NCBI RefSeq assembly: GCF_014048465.1
Contig: NZ_PDLY01000002.1
Span: forward strand, 1 to 64,000
DNA: 64,000 bases
Direction: 5' to 3'
Source: Bombella mellum
GTDB lineage: Bacteria; Pseudomonadota; Alphaproteobacteria; Acetobacterales; Acetobacteraceae
Shown here: one piece after another, positions 46,367 to 56,292 of the stretch
Layout of the letters: each line of letters begins with the position of its first letter
How positions within the stretch are numbered: position 1 is the stretch's first letter
The notes under the pieces: generated by a model
Seen by the model: the letters and a program-made list of their open reading frames with translations, nothing else
Database searches by the model: none
Told to the model about the DNA's origin: nothing
Translations under genes and position numbers: made by a program

Positions 46367-46389
46367 ATGGTGGTCAGAACTCTGGAAGC

Positions 46390-47319
46390 TCAGCTTCCCC
46401 GACGCAGTCTTTTCTGGCCCATCAGAAGCAGCAGCGGGGCTGCGATGAAGATGGAAGAAGACGTTCCCACCACGATGCCGAACAGCATGACGGTGGCAAA
46501 GCCAGTCAGGGTGCTGCCACCAAACAGGGCCAAGGGGAGGGCTGCAAGGAAGACGGTCATGGAGGTTCCCAATGTCCTGTTCAGGGTTTCATTGATGGAA
46601 AGGTCCAGCAGTTCCCGCAGTGGCATGGTACGGTATTTGCGCAGGTTCTCACGGACACGGTCATAGACGACGACCTTGTCGTTCGTGGAATAACCCAAGA
46701 TGGTGAGCAGTGCTGCTACCATGACGAGGTCAAACTCGAAGCGGGTGACCACCAGAAAGCCGATGGTTTTGGTCAGGTCCAGAACCAGCGTGATGACGGC
46801 ACTCAGGGCAAATTCACGTTCAAAGCGGAACCAGATGTAGATGAGGATCATCCCGAGGCTGAACAGGAGGGCCAGCACGCCATCCCGGAACAGTTCGGAA
46901 GACACGGAGCCTCCAACAGCATCGGCCCGCTGTATCTGTACGCCCGGGATGGCCTGAACGATTATGGTGCGGACATGATCCACCAGCTGCTGGGTGACGT
47001 GTTCATCCTCACCACCTCGGGGAAGGTTGATGGCGATGCGCATGTCCTGTGGAGATCCGAAGGTCTGCACGGAAGCGGCATTGACATGTCCGGCCTTGAG
47101 GATTTCCCGCATGTGCGCCGGGTCTTCAGCAGTGGGGGAGTGGGTCTCCACGATGACGCCACCACGGAAATCCAGGCCCAGATTGAGGCCTGGTGTGAAG
47201 AACAGCACCACCGAGGCGATGGAAAGAAGGGCGGAAATGATCAGACCGGCATGACGCCCACGCATGAAGCGTATCTGTCGGTCATCACGTACGAAACGGA
47301 GAAGAGGACGAGAAAACAT
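46390..47319 (-). CDS. secF: Protein translocase subunit SecF
   Basis: 309 residues, RND-type with six TM helices. LNLGLDFRGGVIVE near the start and YSTNDKVVVYDRVRENLRKYRTMPLREL with the SecF-specific Asp and Arg are present; NRTLGTSMTVFLAALPLALFGG closes the core. With SecD it uses proton flow to pull exported chains through SecYEG. Separated from secD by 5 bp. Confidence 0.96.
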   Translation of the reverse strand: MFSRPLLRFVRDDRQIRFMRGRHAGLIISALLSIASVVLFFTPGLNLGLDFRGGVIVETHSPTAEDPAHMREILKAGHVNAASVQTFGSPQDMRIAINLPRGGEDEHVTQQLVDHVRTIIVQAIPGVQIQRADAVGGSVSSELFRDGVLALLFSLGMILIYIWFRFEREFALSAVITLVLDLTKTIGFLVVTRFEFDLVMVAALLTILGYSTNDKVVVYDRVRENLRKYRTMPLRELLDLSINETLNRTLGTSMTVFLAALPLALFGGSTLTGFATVMLFGIVVGTSSSIFIAAPLLLLMGQKRLRRGS

Positions 47320-47324
47320 GGCGA

Positions 47325-48863
47325 TCAGACCGGCAGTTCCTGTGGGCGTTTATGGGCATACCAGCGGACAATCAGCATCCGGGAGAGGACCAGCGTCGTG
47401 AAGAGCGTGGTGGCAATGCCGATGGTGATGGTCAGGGCGAAGTTTCGGACAGCTCCCGTACCGAAAACGAAGAGCATGACATGGGCAAGAAAGGCCGTCG
47501 CATTGCTGTCGATGATCGTGCCTGTTGCCCGCTGGAAGCCAGCCTGGAGAGCCTGAAGTGGTTTGCGCCCCTGCCGGACTTCTTCCCGGATGCGCTCGTT
47601 GATGAGGATGTTGGCATCCACGGCCATGCCGAGGGTCAGCAGGATGCCTGCCATGCCCGGAAGAGTCAGGGTTGCCTCAAAGAGTGACAGGATGGCCAGT
47701 ATCATGACGAGGTTGGCAAAAAGGGCGATGTCCGCATACAGGCCGAAACGGCCATAGAAAAGCAGCATGAACAGGACGACCAGCACGAAGCCAACGGCCA
47801 GACTGATGACGCCTGCATGAATGGAGGCCACGCCGAGGCTGGGCCCGATGCTCCGCTGTTCGACGACGGTCAGCGGGGCGGGCAGGGCACCAGCCCGCAG
47901 CAATACGGCAAGGTCAGAGGCAGACTGGGCGGTGAAGCTGCCGGTGATGATGCCACGGCCGGCCGTGATGGGGCCATTGATGACCGGACTTGTCAGGATA
48001 TGACCGTCCAGTACGATGGCGAAAGGCTTCCCTACGTTCTGTGTCGTGATGCGGGCGAAGTCATCCGCTCCCTTGTTGTCGAATTTCAGCTCGACGACCC
48101 ACTGTCCTTCGCTCATAGTGGCGGCGGCGTCGGTCAGGTTGGCCCCATCAACATCGATCCGATCCTCGACGGCAATCTCTCCGCGCCCGTTGGGCAGGGG
48201 GAGCATGGTCGTGCCCGGTCCTGCATGAGTCGGATCCGGGGACACGAGGTGGAACGTCATGCGGGCGGTCGTACCCAGCAGGGTCTTGATGCGCTGTGGG
48301 TCACTGATGCCTGGCAGTTCCAGGACGATACGGTCTTCCCCCTCACGGGCGATGCTCGGGTCGATGGCACCGGTGCTGTCGATGCGGCGGCGGACGATCT
48401 CGATGGAGCGGGAAACGGCTTCCCGGGCCCGGGCGCGGACAGCCTCTTTTGTCAGGCTGACGATGAAATGCCCGTCTTTCTCATCGACCGCCAGCTCTCC
48501 GGGAATGGAGGGTGTCAGGTCGTTCAGGACCTTCCGGTCATTTTCTTTTTCACTGTCGGAGCGTGGGGTGACCAGTACGGCGGCAGCCGCATCATCCCTT
48601 TGGATATCACGATATCCCAGATGGGCACTGAGCAGCCCCTGTCTGATTTCACCTTCAAGGGACTGTAGCCGATCGTGCTGGAGTGTCTTGGTATCCAGCT
48701 GCAACAGGAGATAGGAGCCTCCCCGCAGGTCAAGGCCAAGATGCACCTGATGCCAGGGTAGGGATTGTGAAGGGGCTTTAATGAAATTAGGCAGGCAGAG
48801 CAGGACACTTATCAGGCAGATGCCCACCACGCCTAACATCCTGAGGCGGCTGTAATACAACAT
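47325..48863 (-). CDS. secD: Protein translocase subunit SecD
   Basis: 512 residues. HLGLDLRGGSYLLLQLD near the N-terminus, the large periplasmic P1 domain with SIEIVRRRIDSTGAIDPSI, then the TM core ending with MAVDANILINERIREE. First gene of secD-secF. Normal length. Confidence 0.97.
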   Translation of the reverse strand: MLYYSRLRMLGVVGICLISVLLCLPNFIKAPSQSLPWHQVHLGLDLRGGSYLLLQLDTKTLQHDRLQSLEGEIRQGLLSAHLGYRDIQRDDAAAAVLVTPRSDSEKENDRKVLNDLTPSIPGELAVDEKDGHFIVSLTKEAVRARAREAVSRSIEIVRRRIDSTGAIDPSIAREGEDRIVLELPGISDPQRIKTLLGTTARMTFHLVSPDPTHAGPGTTMLPLPNGRGEIAVEDRIDVDGANLTDAAATMSEGQWVVELKFDNKGADDFARITTQNVGKPFAIVLDGHILTSPVINGPITAGRGIITGSFTAQSASDLAVLLRAGALPAPLTVVEQRSIGPSLGVASIHAGVISLAVGFVLVVLFMLLFYGRFGLYADIALFANLVMILAILSLFEATLTLPGMAGILLTLGMAVDANILINERIREEVRQGRKPLQALQAGFQRATGTIIDSNATAFLAHVMLFVFGTGAVRNFALTITIGIATTLFTTLVLSRMLIVRWYAHKRPQELPV

Positions 48864-49007
48864 AGGGGGTTAGAGAACCTCAAAAATGTGGAAATGGAGA
48901 GGTCAGGACCAATCTCACAATTGGGTGCTGACCATGCCCTTTTAAGGGTTTTATTGCAACCATTATGCCGGGTTGGCTGGTGCCTTGCACCGCTTCGTGT
49001 CGGTGCT

Positions 49008-50000
49008 ATGCTCAGAGCCATGAAGAACAGACAGGTCCTTGATGTAGCCATTGTAGGGGCGGGATATTTTGGTCGTTTTCATGCCCTTCAGGCTGCCCGG
49101 CATGAAAGGGAACAGTTGGTCGGGCTTTATGACCCGGACCAGATACGTGCCCTGACGGTTGCCCAAGAGGTCGGTGCGGCCGTCTTCAGGACATATGAAA
49201 GTCTTCTGGAACGCTGCAAGGCGGTCATCATAGCTTCCCCGGCCGAGACGCATCATCGTCTGGCACGGCAGGCTCTTGAGGCCGGGTGTCATGTTCTGGT
49301 TGAAAAACCTTTGGCGTCCACGGAGGAAGAAGGGGAGGAACTGGTCCGTTGCGCGAGTAGGCAGAGACGTGTTCTCCAGGTGGGGCACCTGCTGCGTTAT
49401 TCAGCAGAACATGCCGCCATCAGGAGCCGCATAAAGCACCCGCTCTACATCGAAGCAACAAGGATTGCTCCATACAAGACACGTGGGACGGATGTATCGG
49501 TCGTTCTTGATCTCATGATACATGATCTCGATTTCATCTTGTCACTCGTGGACAGTCCCATTCTGGATATCGATGCGATGGGGGCTACTGTTTCCAGTCC
49601 CAGTGAAGATATTGCGAATGCCCGCGTGCGTTTTGAGAATGGATGTGTTGCCTCCATCACGGCCAGTCGTATTTCCTTCAAGACGGAACGGAAGATGCGT
49701 CTTTTTGCACAGGAAGGATATCTTTCGGCAGATTTTGTAGGGCGTAAGCTGGTTTTCATCAACCGTGAGACAGGCCTTACTCTACCAGAGGCCAACGGCT
49801 TTCGGCGGGAGAGTGTTCACTGGAAAGAGCATGACAATCTGGCAGCCGAGCATGATGCCTTTGTAGCCTCATGTCTCGATGGTAAACGAATTGTTGTTGA
49901 CGGACGGGCCGGATTGAGAGCACTTGAAGCCGCCCTACTGGTGGGGAGAAAAATAAAGGCTGCGCAGGAGATGATCCGGCGTTCAGGCCTGATTGACTGA
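49008..50000 (+). CDS. Gfo/Idh/MocA family oxidoreductase
   Basis: 330 residues; ATG 49020 is 4 codons further. Rossmann motif VAIVGAGYFGRFHALQAARH, the family motif GCHVLVEKPLAS, and a C-terminal half with VLDLMIHDLDFILSLVDSP and ISFKTERKMRLFAQEGYLSADF. Uses NAD(P) on a sugar or cyclitol. GnnA-like UDP-GlcNAc 3-dehydrogenases of lipid A synthesis belong to this superfamily, but no partner aminotransferase is nearby, so I do not name it. Confidence 0.85.
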   Translation: MLRAMKNRQVLDVAIVGAGYFGRFHALQAARHEREQLVGLYDPDQIRALTVAQEVGAAVFRTYESLLERCKAVIIASPAETHHRLARQALEAGCHVLVEKPLASTEEEGEELVRCASRQRRVLQVGHLLRYSAEHAAIRSRIKHPLYIEATRIAPYKTRGTDVSVVLDLMIHDLDFILSLVDSPILDIDAMGATVSSPSEDIANARVRFENGCVASITASRISFKTERKMRLFAQEGYLSADFVGRKLVFINRETGLTLPEANGFRRESVHWKEHDNLAAEHDAFVASCLDGKRIVVDGRAGLRALEAALLVGRKIKAAQEMIRRSGLID

Positions 50001-50028
50001 CCAGACCACGATCATAAGGAATATCGTC

Positions 50029-50448
50029 ATGAACGTGACGGAGTACACACAGCAGGTCAATGCGATCAATCCGTATCTGAGTCTGCTTATTTTTGCCATT
50101 CTGATGCTTTCCATGCTGGCCATGTACTGCCTGCCCAGCATCATTGCCATCATGCGGCAGCACCCGCAGAAATGGCTGCTTGTTGCCCTCAATATCCTTG
50201 CAGGATGGACCGGGCTGTTCTGGATTGGCCTGCTCATCTGGTCCTTGTGGCCAAGGGAGAAACTGGTTTCTTCTGATGGAAGTCAGAACTGGGGGCCCTA
50301 TCAGGCCCATGACCGGTCACAGTCCCTCGGTGAGACATTTGTTCGCCCTGAATATACTCTTGAACAGCTGCATCAGATGAAAGAGCGTGGAACTTTGACA
50401 GAGGCAGAATTTGTCAAGGCCAAGGAACGTATCATCAACCGGCTCTGA
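50029..50448 (+). CDS. Membrane protein with superinfection-immunity-like and SHOCT domains
   Basis: 139 residues from ATG 50029 with AAGGA upstream. Two helices: SLLIFAILMLSMLAMYCLPSIIAIM and WLLVALNILAGWTGLFWIGLLIWSLW; the second pair resembles the T4 Imm-type superinfection-immunity family (PF14373) found widely in bacteria. A C-terminal SHOCT-like motif (YTLEQLHQMKERGTLTEAEFVKAKERII) follows. The name does not prove phage immunity; usual role unknown. Starts 28 bp after the oxidoreductase. Confidence 0.75.
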   Translation: MNVTEYTQQVNAINPYLSLLIFAILMLSMLAMYCLPSIIAIMRQHPQKWLLVALNILAGWTGLFWIGLLIWSLWPREKLVSSDGSQNWGPYQAHDRSQSLGETFVRPEYTLEQLHQMKERGTLTEAEFVKAKERIINRL

Positions 50449-50493
50449 TGTCTGTTGTCCTCCCGGTCTGTGGGACAGGCCGGGAAGGACATG

Positions 50494-52311
50494 TCAGTTT
50501 TCCAGTTCTTCCCGTTTGCTTTCCAGCTCTACCCAGCGTTCTTCTGCCTGGCTGAGTTTTTCTTCCGTTTTGCTCAAGGCAGCCGTGATTTTTTCAAACC
50601 GGGCAGGATCACGGTTATAGAGTTCAGGATCAGCCAGTGCGTTCCGGCATAGAGCTGCGTCCTTTTCCAGCTTTTCAAGAAGCTCAGGCAGCTGGTCCAG
50701 TTCCCTCTGTTCCTTGTAGCTCAGTTTGGTCGAGCTCCTGTTCATTGGGCGGGAAGATGGCTTCTGTCCATTCTCGGGGGAAAAAGGATTGGCTTCTTTC
50801 TGCTGACGTTCGGCAGGAGTGCGGCCTCTGCGCTGGGCCAGCATGTCGGAATAACCGCCAGCATATTCTATCCAGCTGCCGTCACCTTCAGCCACAAGGG
50901 TGGAGGTTGCCAGCCTGTCCAGAAAGTCACGGTCATGGCTGACGAGCAGAACCGTACCTGTGTAATCCCCCAGCATGTCCTGCAACAGGTCCAGAGTTTC
51001 CAGGTCCAGATCGTTGGTAGGCTCGTCCAGCACCAGCAGATTTGAAGGACGGGCCAGAGCGGAGGCAAGAGCCAGCCTTCCCCGCTCCCCGCCGGAAAGG
51101 TGGCTGACTGGTGTGCGGGCCTGCTCCGGACGGAACAGAAAGTCTTTCATGTAGCCGATGACATGACGCTTTTCCGTGCCAACCTCTACCAGCTCACCAT
51201 GTCCATCGGTCAGGAAGTCCGCAACGCTCTGATTCCCGTCCAGAGCACTGCGCTGCTGATCGAGTGTGACCATCCTGATGGATGGACTGCGGCGTATGTC
51301 ACCTTTCTGTGGTTCAAGATCGCCTGTCAGAAGGCGGAGAAGGGTGGTTTTCCCGGCACCATTGGCTCCGCAGATGCCAAGCCGGTCTCCCTTGGTGATT
51401 TTGAGTGTCAGGCCGTTTATGAGAGACCGTTCAGGATAGGCCCAGCCTATCCCGTCTGCAGCGACGACAATCTTGCTGGTGTTCTCGGCTTCGCTGGCCT
51501 CCATCTTCAGGGTGCCACGCTGCCGGGACGCTATGTCACGTCTTTCAGCCCGCAGGTTGGCAAGCTCCGCCACACGTCGGACGTTCCGTTTGCGCCGGGC
51601 GGTGACACCATAGCGCATCCAGTCTTCCTCACGGGCAATCTGCCGGTCCAGCTTATGAGCTGCCCGTTCTGCCAGTTCGATCTGTTCATCCCGCCAGGCC
51701 TCGAAATGGACGAAACTGGCGTCAAGCCTCTGTGTCCGGCCCTGTTCGAGCCAGATGACGGCCCTGCACAGGGTTTCAAGAAAGCGGCGGTCATGGCTGA
51801 TGATGATCATGCCGGCCCCGGAGGCCAGAAGTTCTTTTTCCAGCCAGGCAATGCAGGGGAGATCCAGATGATTGGTCGGTTCATCCAGCAGTAGAAGGTC
51901 CGGCTCTACGGCCAAGGCACGTGCCAGTGCACTGCGGCGGGCTTCTCCTCCTGAGAGACTGGCACAGCTTTCCGTGCCCTCCATGCCCAGTTCACTCAGC
52001 ATGGCCCGGGCACGGTAATGGGTCGTTTCATCCAGGTCTGCCGTCACGTAGTCGAAGACTGTCTCCCAGGCGGAGAGGTCCGGTTCCTGTGGAAGATAAT
52101 GAACCTTCAGGCCGGGCTGAAGAAAACGCTCGCCATTGTCCTGTTCCAGCTCTCCTGCGGCAATGCGCAGAAGGGTGGATTTGCCAGAACCGTTCCGTCC
52201 GACGAGACAGAGCCTTTCACCAGCTGATACCGAGATGTCGGCTCCATCCAGCAGGGGACGACCGCCAAGCGTGTAGGAAATGTTCTGTAGATTGAGAATT
52301 GGTGCAGACAT
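50494..52311 (-). CDS. ABC-F family ATPase, Uup-like
   Basis: 605 residues from ATG 52311. Two ABC domains in one chain: GRNGSGKST and LSGGEARRSALARAL, then GANGAGKTT and LSGGERGRLALASAL, no TM segments. A C-terminal coiled coil (LSYKEQRELDQLPELLEKLEK and ALSKTEEKLSQAEERWVELESKREEL) is typical of Uup. Acts on ribosomes or DNA junction intermediates. Confidence 0.9.
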   Translation of the reverse strand: MSAPILNLQNISYTLGGRPLLDGADISVSAGERLCLVGRNGSGKSTLLRIAAGELEQDNGERFLQPGLKVHYLPQEPDLSAWETVFDYVTADLDETTHYRARAMLSELGMEGTESCASLSGGEARRSALARALAVEPDLLLLDEPTNHLDLPCIAWLEKELLASGAGMIIISHDRRFLETLCRAVIWLEQGRTQRLDASFVHFEAWRDEQIELAERAAHKLDRQIAREEDWMRYGVTARRKRNVRRVAELANLRAERRDIASRQRGTLKMEASEAENTSKIVVAADGIGWAYPERSLINGLTLKITKGDRLGICGANGAGKTTLLRLLTGDLEPQKGDIRRSPSIRMVTLDQQRSALDGNQSVADFLTDGHGELVEVGTEKRHVIGYMKDFLFRPEQARTPVSHLSGGERGRLALASALARPSNLLVLDEPTNDLDLETLDLLQDMLGDYTGTVLLVSHDRDFLDRLATSTLVAEGDGSWIEYAGGYSDMLAQRRGRTPAERQQKEANPFSPENGQKPSSRPMNRSSTKLSYKEQRELDQLPELLEKLEKDAALCRNALADPELYNRDPARFEKITAALSKTEEKLSQAEERWVELESKREELEN

Positions 52312-52385
52312 GGTCCCCTGATGTGAGGAAGACGGACAGGATTTGCAATACAAAACAGGCAGTAGAGTGGAGAAAGATTTTTCCG

Positions 52386-54143
52386 ATGGAAAACTTTTAC
52401 TCTGTCTGTTTTTCTTTTGTCTGCTTCGCCTGTATATGTCTCCGCATGAAGGCAGACAAGAAAATGCTAAAAAGCTGGGTGCGGCAGCAAAATCGCGCCA
52501 ATCGCTCGGCTACCCTGTTGCTGGCTCTGGTAGGGATGTTCAATGTCCTTGCCGGAATGGTGCTGGTCTGGAATCTGGCTATCATTCTTGCCGAGGTGCT
52601 GGCTGGTGGACAGAAGGTGGGGATGTCCCATCTGTTCCTGTTCATTCTCGCATCTGTTGCCCGCATCATTCTGGGATATGTGCAGGAACTTCTTGCTGCG
52701 GCCAGTGGTGAGAAAGCCCGTAAACGCCTGCGGCGTGAGCTGCTCGCCCGTTTCTTTGCGCAGGGACCTGCGCTTCTCCGGCACCAGCATAGTGCGTCCC
52801 TGGCTGCAATGTTGACGGATCGTGTCGAGGCTCTGGAAGGGTATTTTGCCCGTTGGTTACCTGCCTCTTCCCTCTGGGTTGTGGCCCAGTGGTCTGTGGT
52901 GCTGGTGGTGTTCTGGCAGGATCATAGGGCGGGTTTCATTCTTGGCGGATGCTGTCTTGTCCTTCCGGTTTTCCAGGCCGTTTTTGGTATTGCTACAGCT
53001 ATCGCTTCCCGTCGGCAGATTCTGGCACTTAACCGTCTTCAGGTACGTTTTCTGGATCGTATCCGTGGTATTGCCACCATCGTACTGTCCGGTAATGCGG
53101 AGAAGGATGCCCAGGGGCTTGGGCAGGCTGCGGACGAGCTGCGTCGCCGGACCATGAAGGTGCTGCGAGTTGCGTTCCTGACCTCCGCCTCAACTGATAT
53201 TGCCATGATCGTTGCTCTGGTCTGGATCGTGATTGATCAGCGTCATGGTCTTCTCCATGCGGGTTCCGTCCATCAGATGGCGGGCATTCTTTTTGCCGTT
53301 CTCATGGTGCCTGAAGCTTTTGCACCATTCCGTGCTCTTTCTGCTGCCTATCAGGACAGGGCACAGATCACCAACAGTGGTGAGGCCATACAGAAGCTCC
53401 CTGCCTTGCCCGAAAGTATGAACCAGGTGGTTTCCGGTCAGGCCGTTCCGGAACATACCCGTCATGGAATTGCACTGGATGTGCGGGGCGTGTCTTACCG
53501 ATGGGTGAATGATCATCCTCTGGCTCTGGATGATGTATCGTTTCATCTTGAAGCTGGAGATGTGGCCGTGCTTACCGGTCCTTCCGGTGCTGGTAAGTCG
53601 ACCCTGATAGAAATGCTTCTGGGCTTCATCCGCCCTTCTCAGGGAGAGATACTGCTGGGCGGTGCTGATCTTCAGACTCTTCATCCGTCCGACGTGACAC
53701 GCCAGATAAGCTGGATTGGACAGAAACCCGTCATCTTCGCCGGTACGCTGCGTGACAACATCATGTTCGCAGCTCCAGAGGCCTCCGAAGATCAGCTGAG
53801 GGATGCTCTTGAGGCGTCGTCCGTCAGGGATTACCTGCCACTTCTGCCTGATGGGCTGGACACCAGACTGGGAGAGGGAGGTTTTGGACTCTCTGGCGGA
53901 CAGGCACAGCGTGTTGCCATTGCCAGGGCTTTTCTGAAAAATGCTCCTCTGCTCATCATGGATGAACCGACAGCCCATCTTGATCCGGCAACGGAGCGGG
54001 ACATTCTCGTATCCCTGCGGCGGCTCCTGAAGGGGCGTACGGCCCTGATTTCCACCCATTCCTCCCAGTTCCATACCATTGGTGAGACAAAACGTCTCAT
54101 CATTGAACGTGGAAAGGTCACGGTACAGGAGACATTGTCATGA
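52386..54143 (+). CDS. cydD: Thiol reductant ABC exporter subunit CydD
   Basis: 585 residues from ATG 52386 (GGAGAAAG upstream); ATG 52446 (MKADKKMLKSWV) is possible and nearer typical CydD starts. Six TM helices then an ABC domain: GPSGAGKST (~400), LSGGQAQRVAIARAFL (~500) and LLIMDEPTAHLDPATE. Exports glutathione/cysteine needed for cytochrome bd assembly. Overlaps cydC by ATGA. Confidence 0.92.
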   Translation: MENFYSVCFSFVCFACICLRMKADKKMLKSWVRQQNRANRSATLLLALVGMFNVLAGMVLVWNLAIILAEVLAGGQKVGMSHLFLFILASVARIILGYVQELLAAASGEKARKRLRRELLARFFAQGPALLRHQHSASLAAMLTDRVEALEGYFARWLPASSLWVVAQWSVVLVVFWQDHRAGFILGGCCLVLPVFQAVFGIATAIASRRQILALNRLQVRFLDRIRGIATIVLSGNAEKDAQGLGQAADELRRRTMKVLRVAFLTSASTDIAMIVALVWIVIDQRHGLLHAGSVHQMAGILFAVLMVPEAFAPFRALSAAYQDRAQITNSGEAIQKLPALPESMNQVVSGQAVPEHTRHGIALDVRGVSYRWVNDHPLALDDVSFHLEAGDVAVLTGPSGAGKSTLIEMLLGFIRPSQGEILLGGADLQTLHPSDVTRQISWIGQKPVIFAGTLRDNIMFAAPEASEDQLRDALEASSVRDYLPLLPDGLDTRLGEGGFGLSGGQAQRVAIARAFLKNAPLLIMDEPTAHLDPATERDILVSLRRLLKGRTALISTHSSQFHTIGETKRLIIERGKVTVQETLS

Positions 54144-55777
54144 CGCAGCTGCGCTCTCTGTGGAATGTATGGAAAGGTCGTTGGGTTCGTCTGTTCGTCG
54201 GGCTGATACTGACAGAACTGTCTGTCTGTTCCGTTTTTCTCCTCATGGGGCAGACAGGGTCCAGGCTGGGGCTGATTGCTGTGGGGGGAGCCGCTGCTTT
54301 CGGGCTTCTGCGTTTTGCCGGGGGCTTGCGTGTAATCCTCCGCTATTTTGAACGGCTGGTCACACATGATGCTACATTCCATGTGCTGGCAGACATCAGG
54401 TTATGGTTCTATCGTCAGCTGGCCGGTGGTGCCGCCGCAGGTCTCGGGTTCCGCAGGTCCGGCGATATGCTTTCCCGCCTGGTGGCTGACGTGCAGAGCC
54501 TGGACAGTCTCTATCTGCGCATACTGGTGCCTCTGGCAGCGGCTCTGCTCAGCCTGCCCATCGTCATTCTGATCTGCCTGAGAGGAAGCTTCCTGTTGGC
54601 ACTCTGTATCGGTCTTCTGTTCTGTCTGACCGCTTTCGTGCTGCCTGCTCTCATGGCGAGGCTTTCCTATCGCTGGGGACCAGAACTCCAACGGACGCAG
54701 GCTGACATGAACAGTCAGGCTCTCGATCTAGTAGGAGGAATGAGAGAGCTTCGGATTTTCGGACAGGAAGATGTGGCCACAGAGCGGTTTCTGGCTGCTG
54801 AAGAGGCTTTCTACAGGATGCAGCGTCGTCGGGATCGGGCCATGGCGCATGTTCATGCTCTGGCTCTTCTGCTGACACGTCTTGGTGTCGTCTGTGCCCT
54901 CTGTGGCTGCGCCGGGCTGGTATTCCCGAAGGAACAGGCCGTGATGGGTATTACCGTCCTGTTCGTGGTCATGACAGCTCTGGACAATATCGTCGATCTA
55001 CCGCGGGCTGGTCTTCTCTGTGGTCAGGTGCTTCATGCAGCGGAGCGTGTGGCAGAAGCGACTGCCATGCCACAGGGGACACCGGATGAAGGGACGCTTC
55101 CTGCACCGGCCGGGCATGAGATTGAGGTCCGGAATGTCACGTTTGGTTGGACAGAGGACAGGCCTGTTCTGAAAAATGTCAGTCTTCGGTTGAGAGAGGG
55201 GGAGCGCACGGCCCTGATCGGTCCTTCGGGAGCTGGGAAGTCCAGCCTAGCTGCTCTGCTGCTCAAGGTGATGTCTCCCGGGCAGGGTAGCATCACGCTC
55301 GGCGGGGAGAACATTGCAGACGTCAGAACCGAGATGGTGAGGGAAAAGGTGGCCTGGTTGTCCCAGGCCAGTCATCTGTTCGATGATACGATCCGGTCCA
55401 ACCTGCTTCTTGGCAGGGATGACATTTCTGATGATGCCATGTGGGCTGCTCTGGAGCAGGCCCAGATTGCTGATTTTGTTCGTTCCCTTCCTGATGGTCT
55501 GGACAGCTGGATAGGTGAGAATGGCTCACATATTTCTGGTGGGCAGGGGCGGCGCATCGCCCTGGCACGAGTTCTGCTGTCGAAAGCTCCGGTCCTGATA
55601 CTTGATGAGCCGGGAACTGGGCTGGATGCGGAAACCGAAAGAGCCTTCCTGTCCACCCTGAACGGACTGGACCGTTCCCGTTCCATTCTCCTGATCACGC
55701 ATCGTCTGACAGGAGTGGAACAGCTTGATCATCTCTGGACCATCCAGGATGGAAGTTTGACCTCCCGGAGCCTGTAG
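54140..55777 (+). CDS. cydC: Thiol reductant ABC exporter subunit CydC
   Basis: 545 residues, six TM helices plus ABC domain: GPSGAGKSSLAALLL (~360), ISGGQGRRIALARVL (~457), LILDEPGTGLDAETERAF and ITHRLTGVEQLDHLW. RVILRYFERLVTHDATFHVLADIR near residue 60 is the CydC signature. Forms a heterodimer with CydD. Confidence 0.94.
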   Translation: MTQLRSLWNVWKGRWVRLFVGLILTELSVCSVFLLMGQTGSRLGLIAVGGAAAFGLLRFAGGLRVILRYFERLVTHDATFHVLADIRLWFYRQLAGGAAAGLGFRRSGDMLSRLVADVQSLDSLYLRILVPLAAALLSLPIVILICLRGSFLLALCIGLLFCLTAFVLPALMARLSYRWGPELQRTQADMNSQALDLVGGMRELRIFGQEDVATERFLAAEEAFYRMQRRRDRAMAHVHALALLLTRLGVVCALCGCAGLVFPKEQAVMGITVLFVVMTALDNIVDLPRAGLLCGQVLHAAERVAEATAMPQGTPDEGTLPAPAGHEIEVRNVTFGWTEDRPVLKNVSLRLREGERTALIGPSGAGKSSLAALLLKVMSPGQGSITLGGENIADVRTEMVREKVAWLSQASHLFDDTIRSNLLLGRDDISDDAMWAALEQAQIADFVRSLPDGLDSWIGENGSHISGGQGRRIALARVLLSKAPVLILDEPGTGLDAETERAFLSTLNGLDRSRSILLITHRLTGVEQLDHLWTIQDGSLTSRSL

Positions 55778-55875
55778 GTGTGTTTTTGCCGCTTTGCTTC
55801 GGAGCATATTGACCACGGGGCAAAGCAAGGGCAGTTAGGGGAGGTATTCTCTATGGTTGATGGAAAGGATGCCCC

Positions 55876-56292
55876 ATGAAGAGGGTCTCTGCTTTTGTGC
55901 GTCGTTATGCTTCCTTGGGAGCTGTTTCCCTCATGGCAACAGGGCTGCTGGCTGGCTGTGTCTCCCATCCGCCGCGGGATGATTATGTTGTCTTCTTTGA
56001 CAAGGATTCCGTGACACTCAGCCCGACCGGTGAGGCGATTGTGGCGAGTGCTGTCAGTGCGGCACAGAAGCGTCATATCTCCCAGATCACCGTTTCCGGT
56101 TCTGCCGGGAAAAATGAAGATCCTGACGTATTGAAGAAGCTGGCCGATGCCCGTGCGGAGAATGTGATCGATGTGCTGGTAAAGGATGGGATTGGTCGTG
56201 ATGACATCCGCAAGGAAGCCTTCGTCCCGACGTCGGTTGAAGAATCACGCGTGGCTCTCCGTCGTGTCACGGTCCATCTGGGTTCACATTGA
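55876..56292 (+). CDS. OmpA-like lipoprotein
   Basis: 138 residues. Signal peptide ends in GLLAGC (lipobox). The mature part has VVFFDKDSVTLSPTGEAIVASAV and LADARAENVIDVLVKDGI, a short OmpA_C/Pal-type fold, so it may bind peptidoglycan from the outer membrane. Slightly short for Pal. The recQ start overlaps its last codons. Confidence 0.82.
   Translation: MKRVSAFVRRYASLGAVSLMATGLLAGCVSHPPRDDYVVFFDKDSVTLSPTGEAIVASAVSAAQKRHISQITVSGSAGKNEDPDVLKKLADARAENVIDVLVKDGIGRDDIRKEAFVPTSVEESRVALRRVTVHLGSH

Noticed and set aside
46351-47556. Plus-strand frame of 401 residues
   Set aside because: Antisense to secF and the end of secD; no recognisable domain, and rich in His, Gln, Asp and Gly as expected from shadow translation.
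47817-48668. Plus-strand frame of 283 residues
   Set aside because: Antisense to secD.
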